Shown here: positions 7,299 through 15,970 of the stretch, one piece after another
How positions within the stretch are numbered: position 1 is the first letter of the stretch
Layout: every line of letters starts with the position of its first letter
Source of the DNA: JBJYIN01 sp046237015
Lineage (GTDB): Bacteria > Pseudomonadota > Gammaproteobacteria > Enterobacterales > Enterobacteriaceae
Assembly (NCBI RefSeq): GCF_046237015.1
Contig: NZ_JBJYIN010000015.1
Location: 60,866-124,865 of the forward strand
Direction of reading: 5' to 3'
DNA length: 64,000 nt
Notes under the pieces: generated by a model
Database searches by the model: none
What the model saw: only the letters and a program-made list of their open reading frames with translations
What the model was told of the DNA's origin: nothing
Position numbers and translations under genes: made by a program

Positions 7299-9566
7299 AT
7301 GACAGCTTCACAGACAACATCGCGTGCGGGTCTCCGTGCGCCAAATTTACTCGCATTATTAATTGGTTCCTTATGCGGCGGCATGGCCATGCCGTTGTGG
7401 GCGGAAGAACCGCCCACAACAAACCAGACTACTAAGACATCGGCTGCGTCAGACACGACGGCGAGTAATGACACGATTACCGTTGTTGCGAAACCGGGTA
7501 ATACGTTCAGGGCTGGTGGTGATGATCTGGTGCCTGCCTATCTGGATGGACAAATTGCAAACGGTGGGCGTCTCGGTTTTCTCGGGCAACAGAATGCGCG
7601 AGATGTGCCGTTTAACGTTATCAGCTACACCGACAAGATGATGCTTTCTCAGCAGGCGGAAACGCTGGCTGACGTAGTGAAAAATGATGCCTCAATACAA
7701 ACCCTGAAAGGTTTCGGTAATTTCATGGAGACGTACCGCATCCGTGGTTTTACGCTCGATGGCGATGATATTACCTTCGGTGGATTGTATGGCGTGATGC
7801 CACGCCAAATGGTTTCTACCAATATGGTTGAGCGCGTGGAGGTATTTAAAGGTGCCAGTGCGTTTGTTAACGGGGTATCTGGCAGCGGAATTGGCAGTGG
7901 CGTTGGCGGTTCGGTTAACGTTGAACCGAAACATGCGACGGACGATCCACTGACTCGCCTGACCGTTGATTATGAATCGAAGAACAAGATTGGCGGCGGG
8001 GTGGATGTCGGTCGCCGCTTTGGCGACAACAACGAGTTTGGCGTGCGTGTCAACGTGTTGCATCGTGAAGGGGAAAGCGCGATTCACGATCAAAAAGATC
8101 GCATGTCGATGGCCTCCATTGGTCTTGACTATCGAGGCGATCGCTTCCGCACGTCATTGGATGCAGGCTACCAGCACCAGACCATTCACGGTGGGCGAAT
8201 TGGAGTTGGTATCGGTAAGGCCACAGAGATCCCTGATGTGCCAGATGCGACGCTAAATTATAATCCTAGCTGGGTTTCTTCTGATCTAAAAACCACTTTC
8301 GGCATGTTGCGTAGTGAATACGATATTGCCGATAACTGGACGCTGTATTCAGGGGTTGGCAGCAGTCGTGCCGATGAGTCAGGAAACTACGGGTCGCCAA
8401 GGCTTACCGATAATAACGGCAATGCCACAATATCGCGTATGGGTACACCGTTTGTTCGCGACACGTTTTCTGGATTGTTAGGCGTCCGTGGGCAGTTTGA
8501 TACGGGATTTGTCACACATAAAGTTAATCTGGGGTATTCGGGCGTATATGCAAAAAGCCGTTCAGCCTGGGATAGTTCAGTAAGCAGCAATACCAATATT
8601 TATCACCCCGGCTATATAGATTATCCGGCAACGCGGCCTGGTGCTGGGGATATGAATGATCCGAAGGTTCGTAATCGAGTCAGAAGCAGTGGTTTCGCGA
8701 TATCTGATACGTTGTCTGTACTTGATGACAAGGTCGCATTGACGCTAGGTCTTCGCCGTCAGGAAATTATGGTACGCAATTACAGCTATGAAGGGGTTGA
8801 AGAACGAGACAGCGCCTTTAATCGTACCAAAGTCACGCCAGCATACGGTTTGGTCGTAAAACCGTGGGATAATATTTCTCTGTATGCCAACCATGTAGAA
8901 GCACTTTCTCCTGGCAAGTCGGCACCGAATAACTTTGATGGCGCACCAGTGGTGAACGGGGGCAATGTCACTGGTATCTATGTCGCAAAACAAAACGAAG
9001 TCGGAGTGAAATTTGACTATGAACGCGTTGGCGGATCGTTAGCACTGTTTGAAATTAAGCGCCCCTACGAGATGGTAGATCGCTCGACGATGACTTATGG
9101 TCTTTACGGCGAACGTCGTCACCGTGGTATGGAACTGAATGTATTCGGTGAGCCTGTGTTTGGACTGCGACTGAATGGTAGCGCAACATGGATTGCCGCC
9201 CAGCAAACTAAAACGCAGGACGGTAAAAATGACGGCAAAGACGTTATCGGCGTGCCACGCTATCAACTGGTGCTGGGTACGGAATACGATATCAAGCAGG
9301 TAGAAGGCTTAACGCTGGCGGGTACGGTGATTCGCTCCGGTTCGCAATATGCTAATGCGAATAATACTCTGAAGCTGAAACCGTGGACGCGTTTGGATCT
9401 CGGGGTGCGCTATAGCATGCCGATGAACGATCAAACGCTGGTATGGCGCGCTAATGTAGAAAACGTCACCAATGAGAAATACTGGTCTTCAGTAAATGAT
9501 TCGGGAGCTTACCTGTATCAGGGCGATCCGCGTTCTCTGAAGCTGTCGATGTCCATCGATTTCTAA
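7299..9566 (+). CDS. TonB-dependent siderophore receptor
   Basis: A 755-aa outer-membrane receptor. Residues 1-35 form a long signal peptide ending near LWAEE. A plug domain follows (QAETLADVVKND, YRIRGFTLDG, VERVEVFKGASAF, GGSVNVEPK), then a 22-strand-type barrel ending in the C-terminal Phe (LSMSIDF). A TonB box is plausible at DTITVVAK (about residues 58-65). The overall pattern is that of ferric hydroxamate or catecholate receptors; the ligand cannot be decided from sequence alone. It is a single gene with a Rho-independent terminator directly downstream. It is one of two iron receptors in the window. Confidence 0.9.
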   Translation: MTASQTTSRAGLRAPNLLALLIGSLCGGMAMPLWAEEPPTTNQTTKTSAASDTTASNDTITVVAKPGNTFRAGGDDLVPAYLDGQIANGGRLGFLGQQNARDVPFNVISYTDKMMLSQQAETLADVVKNDASIQTLKGFGNFMETYRIRGFTLDGDDITFGGLYGVMPRQMVSTNMVERVEVFKGASAFVNGVSGSGIGSGVGGSVNVEPKHATDDPLTRLTVDYESKNKIGGGVDVGRRFGDNNEFGVRVNVLHREGESAIHDQKDRMSMASIGLDYRGDRFRTSLDAGYQHQTIHGGRIGVGIGKATEIPDVPDATLNYNPSWVSSDLKTTFGMLRSEYDIADNWTLYSGVGSSRADESGNYGSPRLTDNNGNATISRMGTPFVRDTFSGLLGVRGQFDTGFVTHKVNLGYSGVYAKSRSAWDSSVSSNTNIYHPGYIDYPATRPGAGDMNDPKVRNRVRSSGFAISDTLSVLDDKVALTLGLRRQEIMVRNYSYEGVEERDSAFNRTKVTPAYGLVVKPWDNISLYANHVEALSPGKSAPNNFDGAPVVNGGNVTGIYVAKQNEVGVKFDYERVGGSLALFEIKRPYEMVDRSTMTYGLYGERRHRGMELNVFGEPVFGLRLNGSATWIAAQQTKTQDGKNDGKDVIGVPRYQLVLGTEYDIKQVEGLTLAGTVIRSGSQYANANNTLKLKPWTRLDLGVRYSMPMNDQTLVWRANVENVTNEKYWSSVNDSGAYLYQGDPRSLKLSMSIDF

Positions 9567-9574
9567 TGTCCCCG

Positions 9575-9599
9575 AACCCACCGCAAGGTGGGTTTTTTT
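9575..9599 (+). terminator. Rho-independent terminator of the receptor gene
   Basis: AACCCACC-GCAA-GGTGGGTT, an 8-bp stem with a tetraloop, is followed by a run of T. It lies 9 bp after the receptor stop codon and also faces the convergent rimI. Confidence 0.9.
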
Positions 9600-9619
9600 A
9601 TGGATGCCGCAGCAAGTGA

Positions 9620-10063
9620 TTAACCGAGCGGTAGTGCCATAATGATCGCATCTTCCCGGCCTTGCACCGTGGGGTAATAGTCGCGGCGTATTGAGACTTC
9701 GTTAAATCCCAGACTCTCATAAAGTGCGATAGCGCGGGCGTTTGATGCACGCACCTCAAGCCAGAGCGTCAGAATGTCACGGCGCTCCATGTCTGCTATC
9801 AGATATTCCAACAGCTCACGGCCTAGCCCCTGACGTTGGTGGTCAGGGTGTACGGCGATATTAAAAAGGGTGGCTTCATCCAGCACGACCTGCGTAATCG
9901 CGTAAGCGGCAAACTGCCCGTGATGGCAGAGTTTCAGGTTGACGTAACGATCGCCCTGATTGCTGATAAAGGTCTTTTCCGTCCAGGGAAAGGCGTGACT
10001 GGCTTGCTCAATCTGAAAGGCTTGTGCCAGATCGGCTGGCGTCAGAGAAGATATCGTGTTCAT
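9620..10063 (-). CDS. rimI: Ribosomal protein S18 alanine N-acetyltransferase RimI
   Basis: A 147-aa GNAT enzyme (E. coli 148 aa) that acetylates the N-terminal alanine of ribosomal protein S18. The acetyl-CoA loop is HPDHQRQGLGRELLE, preceded by LDEATLFNIAV, and the family signature LWLEVRASNARAIALYESLGF is intact. A longer frame extends to 10105, but the ATG at 10063 gives MNTISSL, as in E. coli. The gene overlaps the 3' end of holD by 56 bp, so translation of the two is probably coupled. Confidence 0.95.
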   Translation of the reverse strand: MNTISSLTPADLAQAFQIEQASHAFPWTEKTFISNQGDRYVNLKLCHHGQFAAYAITQVVLDEATLFNIAVHPDHQRQGLGRELLEYLIADMERRDILTLWLEVRASNARAIALYESLGFNEVSIRRDYYPTVQGREDAIIMALPLG

Positions 10064-10445
10064 GTTCACAGATTTGTTGCCACAGCGCCCGTTTGGCGTC
10101 GGCATTTTGATGAAGTTCGGAAAGCAAAGGGCTGGTCAGCCGAATGCCCTGTAACGTGATGGGTTCTGTCACGCCCAGTGTCCAGCAGTGGCAGCGCGCA
10201 TTCTGGGGGAGCATCTCAACCTGTTGTGGCGTCAGCCGATAGATCTGCGTAGGCGTGAGCGCCAGACTGCGCAGTACATCGTCTAACAGCGGTTCGTTAT
10301 CGGCAAGCGGCTCGGCGGACACAATCACCATACGTACCTCGGCAGGCAGCGTGACAGCAATTTCGCCCTGCAACACGGTAGGGCGACGCAGCGTCCACTG
10401 CGTGATGCCCAGTTGCTGTAGCAGCCTGTCACGTGTTGATTCCAT
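10008..10445 (-). CDS. holD: DNA polymerase III psi subunit HolD
   Basis: A 145-aa protein, slightly longer than E. coli HolD (137 aa). The psi subunit links the clamp loader to chi (HolC) and so to SSB. The N-terminal segment RDRLLQQLGITQWTLRRP matches the family's amphipathic helix that contacts the clamp loader. The last 18 codons overlap rimI in another frame; this C-terminal tail (FSDASRSGTSLSD) looks unconstrained. The order holD-rimI is conserved in Enterobacterales, and rsmC is divergent as in E. coli. Confidence 0.93.
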   Translation of the reverse strand: MESTRDRLLQQLGITQWTLRRPTVLQGEIAVTLPAEVRMVIVSAEPLADNEPLLDDVLRSLALTPTQIYRLTPQQVEMLPQNARCHCWTLGVTEPITLQGIRLTSPLLSELHQNADAKRALWQQICEHEHDIFSDASRSGTSLSD

Positions 10446-10618
10446 ACGTTATCCTGTCTGGCGTGGGGTAAAGTGATTCCCGCTATGCTAACAAACCCGG
10501 TTGGGCTGCGCCAACGTCATGCGGTAATTTCCCTTCTACTATGCTTTCACATCCACTCTGCAATTTCGGCGGTGAGCGTATATAATCCCCCATTCAATGA
10601 TTAAGGAGCCACAGTCTG

Positions 10619-11665
10619 ATGTCCGCATTAACCCCAGCCAGTGAAGTGATACTGCGCCATAGTGATGAGTTCGTTTCACGTCGGGTGCTGTTTGCCGGTG
10701 ATTTACAAGACACCTTTCCGGCGCAATTTGAGGCGTCTGATGTGCGTGTCCACGCCACACAATTTCACCATTGGCAGCAGTTAAATCGTGCACAGGGCGA
10801 TAAGGTTCAATATGGCTTATTGGCCGATGCTGCGCTGGTGGCTGATTGCGATACCTTGATCTATTACTGGCCCAAGAGTAAGCAGGAAGCAGAATTCCAG
10901 TTGTTTAATCTATTATCATTGTTGCCAGTTGGTGCCGAGATTTTTGTGGTGGGCGAAAATCGCAGCGGCGTTCGCAGCGCAGAAAACGTATTGAACGGTT
11001 TTGTTTCGCTGGTGAAGATCGATAGCGCCCGTCGCTGCGGGCTTTACCACGGCCGTATTGATAAACAGTCATCTTTCCATCTTGATGAATGGTGGGACGA
11101 CTATGTTATTGACGGTGTGACGGTGAAAACACTGCCGGGCGTGTTTAGCCGAGATGGGCTGGATCCTGGAAGCCAATTACTCCTATCCACATTCGAACCG
11201 CATATGAAGGGGAAAGTGCTGGATATCGCCTGTGGTGCGGGTGTTTTAGCCGCTGCGCTGGCGAAGCAATCGCCAAAAATTCGCCTGACGTTGAGTGATG
11301 TCAGCGCTGGCGCGGTGGAATCCAGTAAGGCCACAATGATAGCCAATGGCCTGGACGGTGAGGTGATTGCCAGCAACGTGTATTCAGATATCACTGGCCG
11401 CTTCGATATGATCGTCTCTAACCCGCCGTTTCACGATGGTTTGCAAACCAGCCTTCAAGCTGCGGAGTTACTCATTCGTGGTGCGGTAGCGCATTTGCCC
11501 ATCGGCGGGCAGTTGCGTATTGTTGCGAATGCTTTCTTGCCGTATCCCGCGCTGTTGGATTCGGCGTTTGGTAGCCACGAGGTGTTGGCACAAACCGGGC
11601 GTTTCAAAGTTTATCAGGCCACGGTGGGCCGTCCACCCCGTGCCGCGAGCAAAGGCCGCCGTTAA
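10619..11665 (+). CDS. rsmC: 16S rRNA m2G1207 methyltransferase RsmC
   Basis: A 348-aa protein (E. coli 343 aa) with two Rossmann-like halves. The N-terminal half is degenerate and the C-terminal half holds the SAM motif VLDIACGAGVLAAALA and the catalytic SNPPFHDG. It methylates N2 of G1207 in the 30S subunit. The gene is divergent from holD with 173 bp between them, and its ATG follows AAGGAG. The basic C-terminal tail (RAASKGRR) is usual for the family. Confidence 0.95.
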   Translation: MSALTPASEVILRHSDEFVSRRVLFAGDLQDTFPAQFEASDVRVHATQFHHWQQLNRAQGDKVQYGLLADAALVADCDTLIYYWPKSKQEAEFQLFNLLSLLPVGAEIFVVGENRSGVRSAENVLNGFVSLVKIDSARRCGLYHGRIDKQSSFHLDEWWDDYVIDGVTVKTLPGVFSRDGLDPGSQLLLSTFEPHMKGKVLDIACGAGVLAAALAKQSPKIRLTLSDVSAGAVESSKATMIANGLDGEVIASNVYSDITGRFDMIVSNPPFHDGLQTSLQAAELLIRGAVAHLPIGGQLRIVANAFLPYPALLDSAFGSHEVLAQTGRFKVYQATVGRPPRAASKGRR

Positions 11666-11698
11666 GGTTTAACGATTAAATGTTTAAAGATTAATTAG

Positions 11699-12691
11699 TT
11701 AAAGATTGATTGTCGCCATACCTTCTGTGCCGTAGCGTTCTCCTGCTGCGGCCCGAAAAGGAAAAATCGCCTCGATTGCGGTCAGTTCCTCCGTCGTGAG
11801 TGTGATATCCAGCGCAGCGATATTTTCCTCCAGATAGCGACGCCGCTTGGTTCCTGGAATCGGAACGATGTGTTCGTCTTGTGCCAGTACCCAGGCTAGT
11901 GCTAACTGTGATGGTGTGACGCCTTTTTCATTTGCCAACTGCTTGATTTTCTCTACCAACTGCAAGTTTTTTGCGAAATTTTCTTCACTAAAGCGCGGAT
12001 TGCGATGACGGAAATCATTCTCGTCTAAATCGGCCAATGTACGAATAGCGCCAGTGAGAAAACCGCGCCCCAGCGGGCTATAGGGAACAAAACCAATCCC
12101 CAATCGGCGACAGGTCGGCAGAATGGTGTCTTCTACATCCCGCGTCCACAGGGAATATTCACTTTGTAACGCGGTGATAGGATGAACGCGATGGGCGCGT
12201 TCCAACGTTGTTGCCGACGCCTCGCTCAGACCGATGTAGCGGATTTTCCCGTCTTTGACTAAGTCAGCCAACGCGCCAACCGAATCTTCAATGGGTACAT
12301 GGGGATCGATGCGATGCTGGTAGTAGAGATCGATGACCTCAACGTCGAGCCTTTTCAGACTGCCTTCGACAGAGGTGCGGATGTATTCGGGTTTACCACA
12401 AATTCCTCGTCGATCGGGGTACGCAGGATCGCGCAAAATGCCAAATTTGGTGGCGAGAAAAACATGCTGGCGTTTGCCTTTGATGGCTTTTCCAACCAGT
12501 TGTTCATTGGTGTGCGGCCCGTACATATCGGCGGTATCGAGTAATGTGACGCCTAATTCCAGCGCACGATGTAGTGTGGCAATGGACTCTTTTTCATCCT
12601 GTGCGGTGGAGTAAAAATCGCTCATTCCCATACAACCCAAGCCTAAAGCAGAAACCGATGGACCATTAAGACCTAATTGACGTTGTCGCAT
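11699..12691 (-). CDS. Aldo/keto reductase, AKR13/YajO-like
   Basis: A 330-aa cytosolic NADPH-dependent oxidoreductase of the aldo/keto reductase superfamily. The catalytic tetrad is visible: Asp and Tyr in LLDTADMYG, Lys in FLATKFG and His in YYQHRID. The cofactor region is VPIPGTKRRRYLEEN. An open frame runs up to 12781, but the ATG at 12691 has the RBS AAGGACA and gives the family start MRQRQLG. It is divergent from a LysR regulator gene, so that regulator probably controls it. The natural substrate is unknown. Confidence 0.9.
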   Translation of the reverse strand: MRQRQLGLNGPSVSALGLGCMGMSDFYSTAQDEKESIATLHRALELGVTLLDTADMYGPHTNEQLVGKAIKGKRQHVFLATKFGILRDPAYPDRRGICGKPEYIRTSVEGSLKRLDVEVIDLYYQHRIDPHVPIEDSVGALADLVKDGKIRYIGLSEASATTLERAHRVHPITALQSEYSLWTRDVEDTILPTCRRLGIGFVPYSPLGRGFLTGAIRTLADLDENDFRHRNPRFSEENFAKNLQLVEKIKQLANEKGVTPSQLALAWVLAQDEHIVPIPGTKRRRYLEENIAALDITLTTEELTAIEAIFPFRAAAGERYGTEGMATINL

Positions 12692-12770
12692 TGTGTTGTC
12701 CTTATGTAGAGCGTTGTCGATCATGAATATGAATTCTGGTTGTTTATAACAAGAAGATAAATAGTACATT

Positions 12771-12798
12771 TTGTGCAACACTGTTCAAAAATGCACAA
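12771..12798. promoter_or_regulatory. Candidate LysR operator between the divergent genes
   Basis: TTGTGCA at 12771-12777 and TGCACAA at 12792-12798 are a perfect 7-bp inverted repeat with a 14-bp spacer. It lies within the 121-bp gap between the aldo/keto reductase and the LysR gene, 15 bp before the LysR start. Such a site is expected for an autoregulating LysR protein. Confidence 0.55.
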
Positions 12799-12812
12799 CA
12801 ATGGTGGCGGTG

Positions 12813-13718
12813 ATGGATCAGATTCAGGCGATGCGGATTTTTGTACGTATTGTTGAGTTAGGAAGCTTTAGTCGGGCAGCAGAAAAGCAGGGACTGCCGC
12901 GAGCCACCGTCAGCCATACGATCAAACAACTTGAAGCGCGGTTGGGTGTCCGATTGCTGCAAAGAACCACCCGGCAGGTGAATGTTACCGATGAAGGCCA
13001 GCTTTATTATCAGCGCTGTACCCACTTGTTGGCTGAAATTGAAGAAGCGGATACGCTTTTTACTCATCAAAAACAGCAACCCGTGGGGAAGGTACGGGTT
13101 GATATGCCGCATTCTCTGGCGCGCGAAGTGGTTATTCCGGCTTTGGGGGAGTTTTATCAGCGTTACCCCCAGATAACACTGATGCTAAGCGCCAATGATT
13201 CGGCAATTAACGTACTACGGGAAGGGGTCGACTGCGTGCTGCGAGCCTGGCAAGCAGAAGATGATTCATTGGCAACCCGGCATTTACCCTCTATGCCACA
13301 AATTACCTGTGCTTCCGCCGCTTATCTGGCGCAGTTTGGTACGCCTGTGTCATTGGATGATCTCTCGAAGCATCAGGCTGTCGGCTATTTTTCATTACGC
13401 ACGGAGCACCTCTATCCGCTGGAGTTTATTCATCATGGTGAACGGATCACGCAGATGTTACCGGGGAAATTGCAGGTGAATGGTGCCGATGCCTATATCG
13501 CTGGTTGCCGTGCCGGATTAGGTCTGATTCAGGCTCCCCGTCGGGGGCTACAGTCTTTTTTGGATAGCGGCGAACTGGTCGAAATATTGAAAGATACTCC
13601 ACCGCCAGATATGCCACTCTACGTGATGTATCCGCCCGGGCGCTTCCTTGCGCCACGAATTCGGGTGTTCATTGAATGGTTGAATGAACTCTTCTCTCGT
13701 CACGCGACGGGACGGTGA
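12813..13718 (+). CDS. LysR-family transcriptional regulator
   Basis: A 301-aa LysR regulator. The N-terminal HTH is typical (MRIFVRIVELGSFSRAAE, then GLPRATVSHTIKQLEARLG, then RLLQRTTRQVNVTDEG), and the C-terminal periplasmic-binding-like effector domain belongs to the CrgA/DmlR-like group. Two upstream ATGs lie in frame, but the start at 12813 yields the standard MDQIQAM. The likely target is the divergent aldo/keto reductase gene through the inverted repeat between them. The effector molecule is unknown. Confidence 0.9.
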   Translation: MDQIQAMRIFVRIVELGSFSRAAEKQGLPRATVSHTIKQLEARLGVRLLQRTTRQVNVTDEGQLYYQRCTHLLAEIEEADTLFTHQKQQPVGKVRVDMPHSLAREVVIPALGEFYQRYPQITLMLSANDSAINVLREGVDCVLRAWQAEDDSLATRHLPSMPQITCASAAYLAQFGTPVSLDDLSKHQAVGYFSLRTEHLYPLEFIHHGERITQMLPGKLQVNGADAYIAGCRAGLGLIQAPRRGLQSFLDSGELVEILKDTPPPDMPLYVMYPPGRFLAPRIRVFIEWLNELFSRHATGR

Positions 13719-13759
13719 TTGTTTTTACAGCAAACCTGGTATTTCGGCGGAAATAATCA

Positions 13760-13787
13760 TTGACCTTAACGTTAAAACCTCTAGAAT
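13760..13787 (+). promoter_or_regulatory. Sigma70 promoter of the tRNA-Leu cluster
   Basis: TTGACC (-35), a 16-bp spacer and TAGAAT (-10) are followed by a GC-rich discriminator (CGGCCCCG), as usual for stringently controlled stable RNA promoters. It ends 43 bp before the first tRNA. Confidence 0.65.
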
Positions 13788-13830
13788 TCGGCCCCGTAGT
13801 GGCACGGCAGCTATGCTGTGCGACGGGGTT

Positions 13831-13917
13831 GCGAAGGTGGCGGAATTGGTAGACGCGCTAGCTTCAGGTGTTAGTGCCTTAACAGGCGTGAGGGTTCAAG
13901 TCCCTCTCTTCGCACCA
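13831..13917 (+). tRNA. tRNA-Leu (CAG), copy 1
   Basis: An 87-nt class II tRNA with encoded CCA. The acceptor stem GCGAAGG pairs with TCTTCGC. The anticodon arm CTAGC-TTCAGGT-GTTAG gives anticodon CAG, and the T-arm holds GGTTCAAGTCC. The variable arm stem is GCC/GGC. It is the first of three tandem copies, as in the E. coli leuQPV locus. Confidence 0.97.
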
Positions 13918-13987
13918 CATTCACTACAGATGTTTTGGCTATCAGCAGTGGCTTGATAGTTGTGTCGTTGTATCGCAGGGCATTCAT

Positions 13988-14074
13988 GCGAAGGTGGCGG
14001 AATTGGTAGACGCGCTAGCTTCAGGTGTTAGTGTCTTAACGGACGTGAGGGTTCAAGTCCCTCTCTTCGCACCA
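13988..14074 (+). tRNA. tRNA-Leu (CAG), copy 2
   Basis: An 87-nt tRNA identical to copy 1 except in the variable arm, where the stem is GTC/GAC. This is a paired change compared with GCC/GGC in the other copies. The anticodon is CAG and CCA is encoded. It lies 70 bp after copy 1. Confidence 0.97.
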
Positions 14075-14133
14075 TGCGGTTACATTGTTGGCACAGAGAT
14101 CATCAATACGGTGGTCATCATTGATATACCAGT

Positions 14134-14220
14134 GCGAAGGTGGCGGAATTGGTAGACGCGCTAGCTTCAGGTGTTAGTGCCTTAACGGGCGTGAGGGTTC
14201 AAGTCCCTCTCTTCGCACCA
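14134..14220 (+). tRNA. tRNA-Leu (CAG), copy 3
   Basis: An 87-nt tRNA with anticodon CAG and encoded CCA; its variable arm stem is GCC/GGC. It lies 59 bp after copy 2 and probably shares the primary transcript. A pyrimidine-rich stretch (14277-14311) follows. Confidence 0.97.
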
Positions 14221-14354
14221 ATATTTGTTTGACGTTATGTCTGTCTGAACCCTGTTTGAGTAACACGTCCAGCGTTACTTTTCTCTCTCTCTTCTTTTCC
14301 TTCCCTTCCCTTGATAAATTCAATCCGTTGATGGCCTTGTGGTTATCGAATGCT

Positions 14355-14660
14355 TTATCCCATCGTAAGATTAAATGTAATGGATAACGCAGCGAGTCCA
14401 CCCGCGAGTGCTACACACGAAGGGAGGAGTAAGTAGTGCCGTAAACGCTGGTGAAATAGCATGAATATCGTTGCCAACAAAGCAATGGCAATGATCAGCT
14501 TGAGATGTGTCAGATTGAGGTCAAGCAGGGTCAGTAACGGCATTAACGCGCAAGGCAGAAGCACGCCCCAGGCGCTGGATAAGTGCTTGCCCAGACACCA
14601 ACTCACTCCCCATAACCCGCATGCGGTGATCATCGCTGTTAGCATATTGCCGTCACTCAA
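14355..14660 (-). CDS. Small inner-membrane protein, DUF1435/YjjZ-like
   Basis: A 101-aa very hydrophobic protein with three to four membrane segments (about residues 9-25, 32-46, 52-68 and 77-96). Its size, its place next to the tRNA-Leu cluster and rsmC, and an upstream Fur box fit the enterobacterial DUF1435 group (E. coli YjjZ, which lies beside fhuF in the same region and is iron-regulated). The family name is inferred from context as much as from sequence. Its function is unknown. The start is ATG at 14660; an internal ATG at 14645 is an alternative. Confidence 0.6.
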   Translation of the reverse strand: MSDGNMLTAMITACGLWGVSWCLGKHLSSAWGVLLPCALMPLLTLLDLNLTHLKLIIAIALLATIFMLFHQRLRHYLLLPSCVALAGGLAALSITFNLTMG

Positions 14661-14664
14661 ATAT

Positions 14665-14683
14665 GATAATGATAACCAATATC
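14665..14683 (-). promoter_or_regulatory. Fur box upstream of the DUF1435-like gene
   Basis: GATAATGATAACCAATATC matches the 19-bp Fur consensus at 17 positions and begins 5 bp upstream of the start codon of the small membrane protein. Iron repression of that gene is therefore well supported by sequence. Confidence 0.8.
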
Positions 14684-14818
14684 ATATAAGAATTTATATC
14701 AATTACCAGTTTTTGTTAGGCGAGGCAGCGAGAAAATCGTACAGTCGCGTTGTGGTGAAAAGAGGGCATCGTCCCTGTCGGCGATGCCCATCAATAACCC
14801 TTCCGTTGGTAGCCGTTG

Positions 14819-15970
14819 TTAATAAATTGACTGATAAAGCGCTTTGATATCCTCTACCGTTGTTGTCCGGGGATTACCGCCGGTACAGACATCGTCAAAC
14901 GCGGCCTGTGCCAGCGCGGGAATGTCCTCTTCTTTCATGCCGACATGGCGCAATTTTGGCGGGATATCCACATCATGGGATAATTGCTTCACCGCCTGTA
15001 TCGCGGCTTCTCTGGCTTGAGCAATTGGCATATCAATAGCCTCTTTTACCCCCATGGCAATCGCGATAGCCCTGAATTTTTCCCCCGTATAATCAGCATT
15101 GTAGGCCATAATGTGTGGCAGAAGGATTGCGTTGGCGACACCGTGCGGCGTGTTATAGAAAGCACCCAAAGGGTGAGCCATACCATGTACTAAACCCAGA
15201 CCGACGTTTGAGAACCCCATCCCTGCGATATATTGGCCCAGAGCCATATCCTCGACACCCTGAGCCTTGCCTGCAACGGAATCACGCAGTGAACGACTGA
15301 TGATTTCAATCGCCTTTAGATGCAGCATATCCGTCAATTCCCAGGCACCTTGTGTGGTGAAGCCTTCAATGGCGTGGGTCAGCGCATCAATCCCGGTCGC
15401 GGCTTTCAACGATGCAGGCATACTGCTCATCATTTCGGGGTCAATGATGGCGACAATAGGGATATCGTGCGGGTCAACGCAGACAAACTTACGACGTTTT
15501 TCTTCGTCGGTAATAACGTAGTTGATGGTGACTTCGGCAGCCGTTCCGGACGTGGTAGGGATGGCAATAATGGGTACAGAAGGGCGTCGCGTTGCGGCAA
15601 CGCCTTCGAGGCTACGAACATCGGCAAACTCTGGGTTATTGATAATAATACCGATAGCTTTACAGGTATCCTGCGGTGAACCGCCGCCGATAGCGATCAA
15701 GTAATCAGCCTGAGAGGATTTAAACCGTTGAACCCCTTTTTCCACAATGCCAATCGTCGGGTTAGGAATAACCTCATCGTAGATTTCATACGCCAGACCG
15801 GCGGCATCTAGCTTTGCAGTGACCTTGCCCGCCACGCCAAATTTGATCAAATCCTTGTCTGTCACCAGCAGCGCTTTTTTAAAGCCACGTCGAGTGACCT
15901 CGTCCGCGATATGTGAAATCGCGCCAGCGCCAAAATAGGATGTTTCATTGAGAATCATTCTGTGGGTCAT
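14819..15970 (-). CDS. fucO: Lactaldehyde reductase FucO
   Basis: A 383-aa iron-dependent group III alcohol dehydrogenase (E. coli FucO 382 aa). It reduces L-lactaldehyde to 1,2-propanediol with NADH during anaerobic fucose or rhamnose use. The NAD-binding signature is IAIGGGSPQDTCKAIG. Metal ligands lie in ATGIDALTHAIEG and GLVHGMAHPLGAFYNTPHG. The ATG at 15970 gives MTHRMILNETSYFG, matching E. coli; seven upstream codons are not needed. No fuc or rha genes are adjacent, so here it stands alone. Confidence 0.92.
   Translation of the reverse strand: MTHRMILNETSYFGAGAISHIADEVTRRGFKKALLVTDKDLIKFGVAGKVTAKLDAAGLAYEIYDEVIPNPTIGIVEKGVQRFKSSQADYLIAIGGGSPQDTCKAIGIIINNPEFADVRSLEGVAATRRPSVPIIAIPTTSGTAAEVTINYVITDEEKRRKFVCVDPHDIPIVAIIDPEMMSSMPASLKAATGIDALTHAIEGFTTQGAWELTDMLHLKAIEIISRSLRDSVAGKAQGVEDMALGQYIAGMGFSNVGLGLVHGMAHPLGAFYNTPHGVANAILLPHIMAYNADYTGEKFRAIAIAMGVKEAIDMPIAQAREAAIQAVKQLSHDVDIPPKLRHVGMKEEDIPALAQAAFDDVCTGGNPRTTTVEDIKALYQSIY

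Noticed and set aside
7966..8256. Several long frames within the TonB receptor genes on both strands
   Set aside because: They are shadows of GC-rich receptor coding sequence and lack start signals.
13831..14220. tRNA-Leu cluster as an integration site of a genomic island
   Set aside because: No integrase and no repeated tRNA 3' end beyond the tandem genes; flanking genes are core.
14174..14401. 75-codon minus-strand frame over tRNA-Leu copy 3
   Set aside because: Its C terminus (REGLEPSRPLRH) is the well-known spurious translation of the antisense strand of a leucine tRNA.
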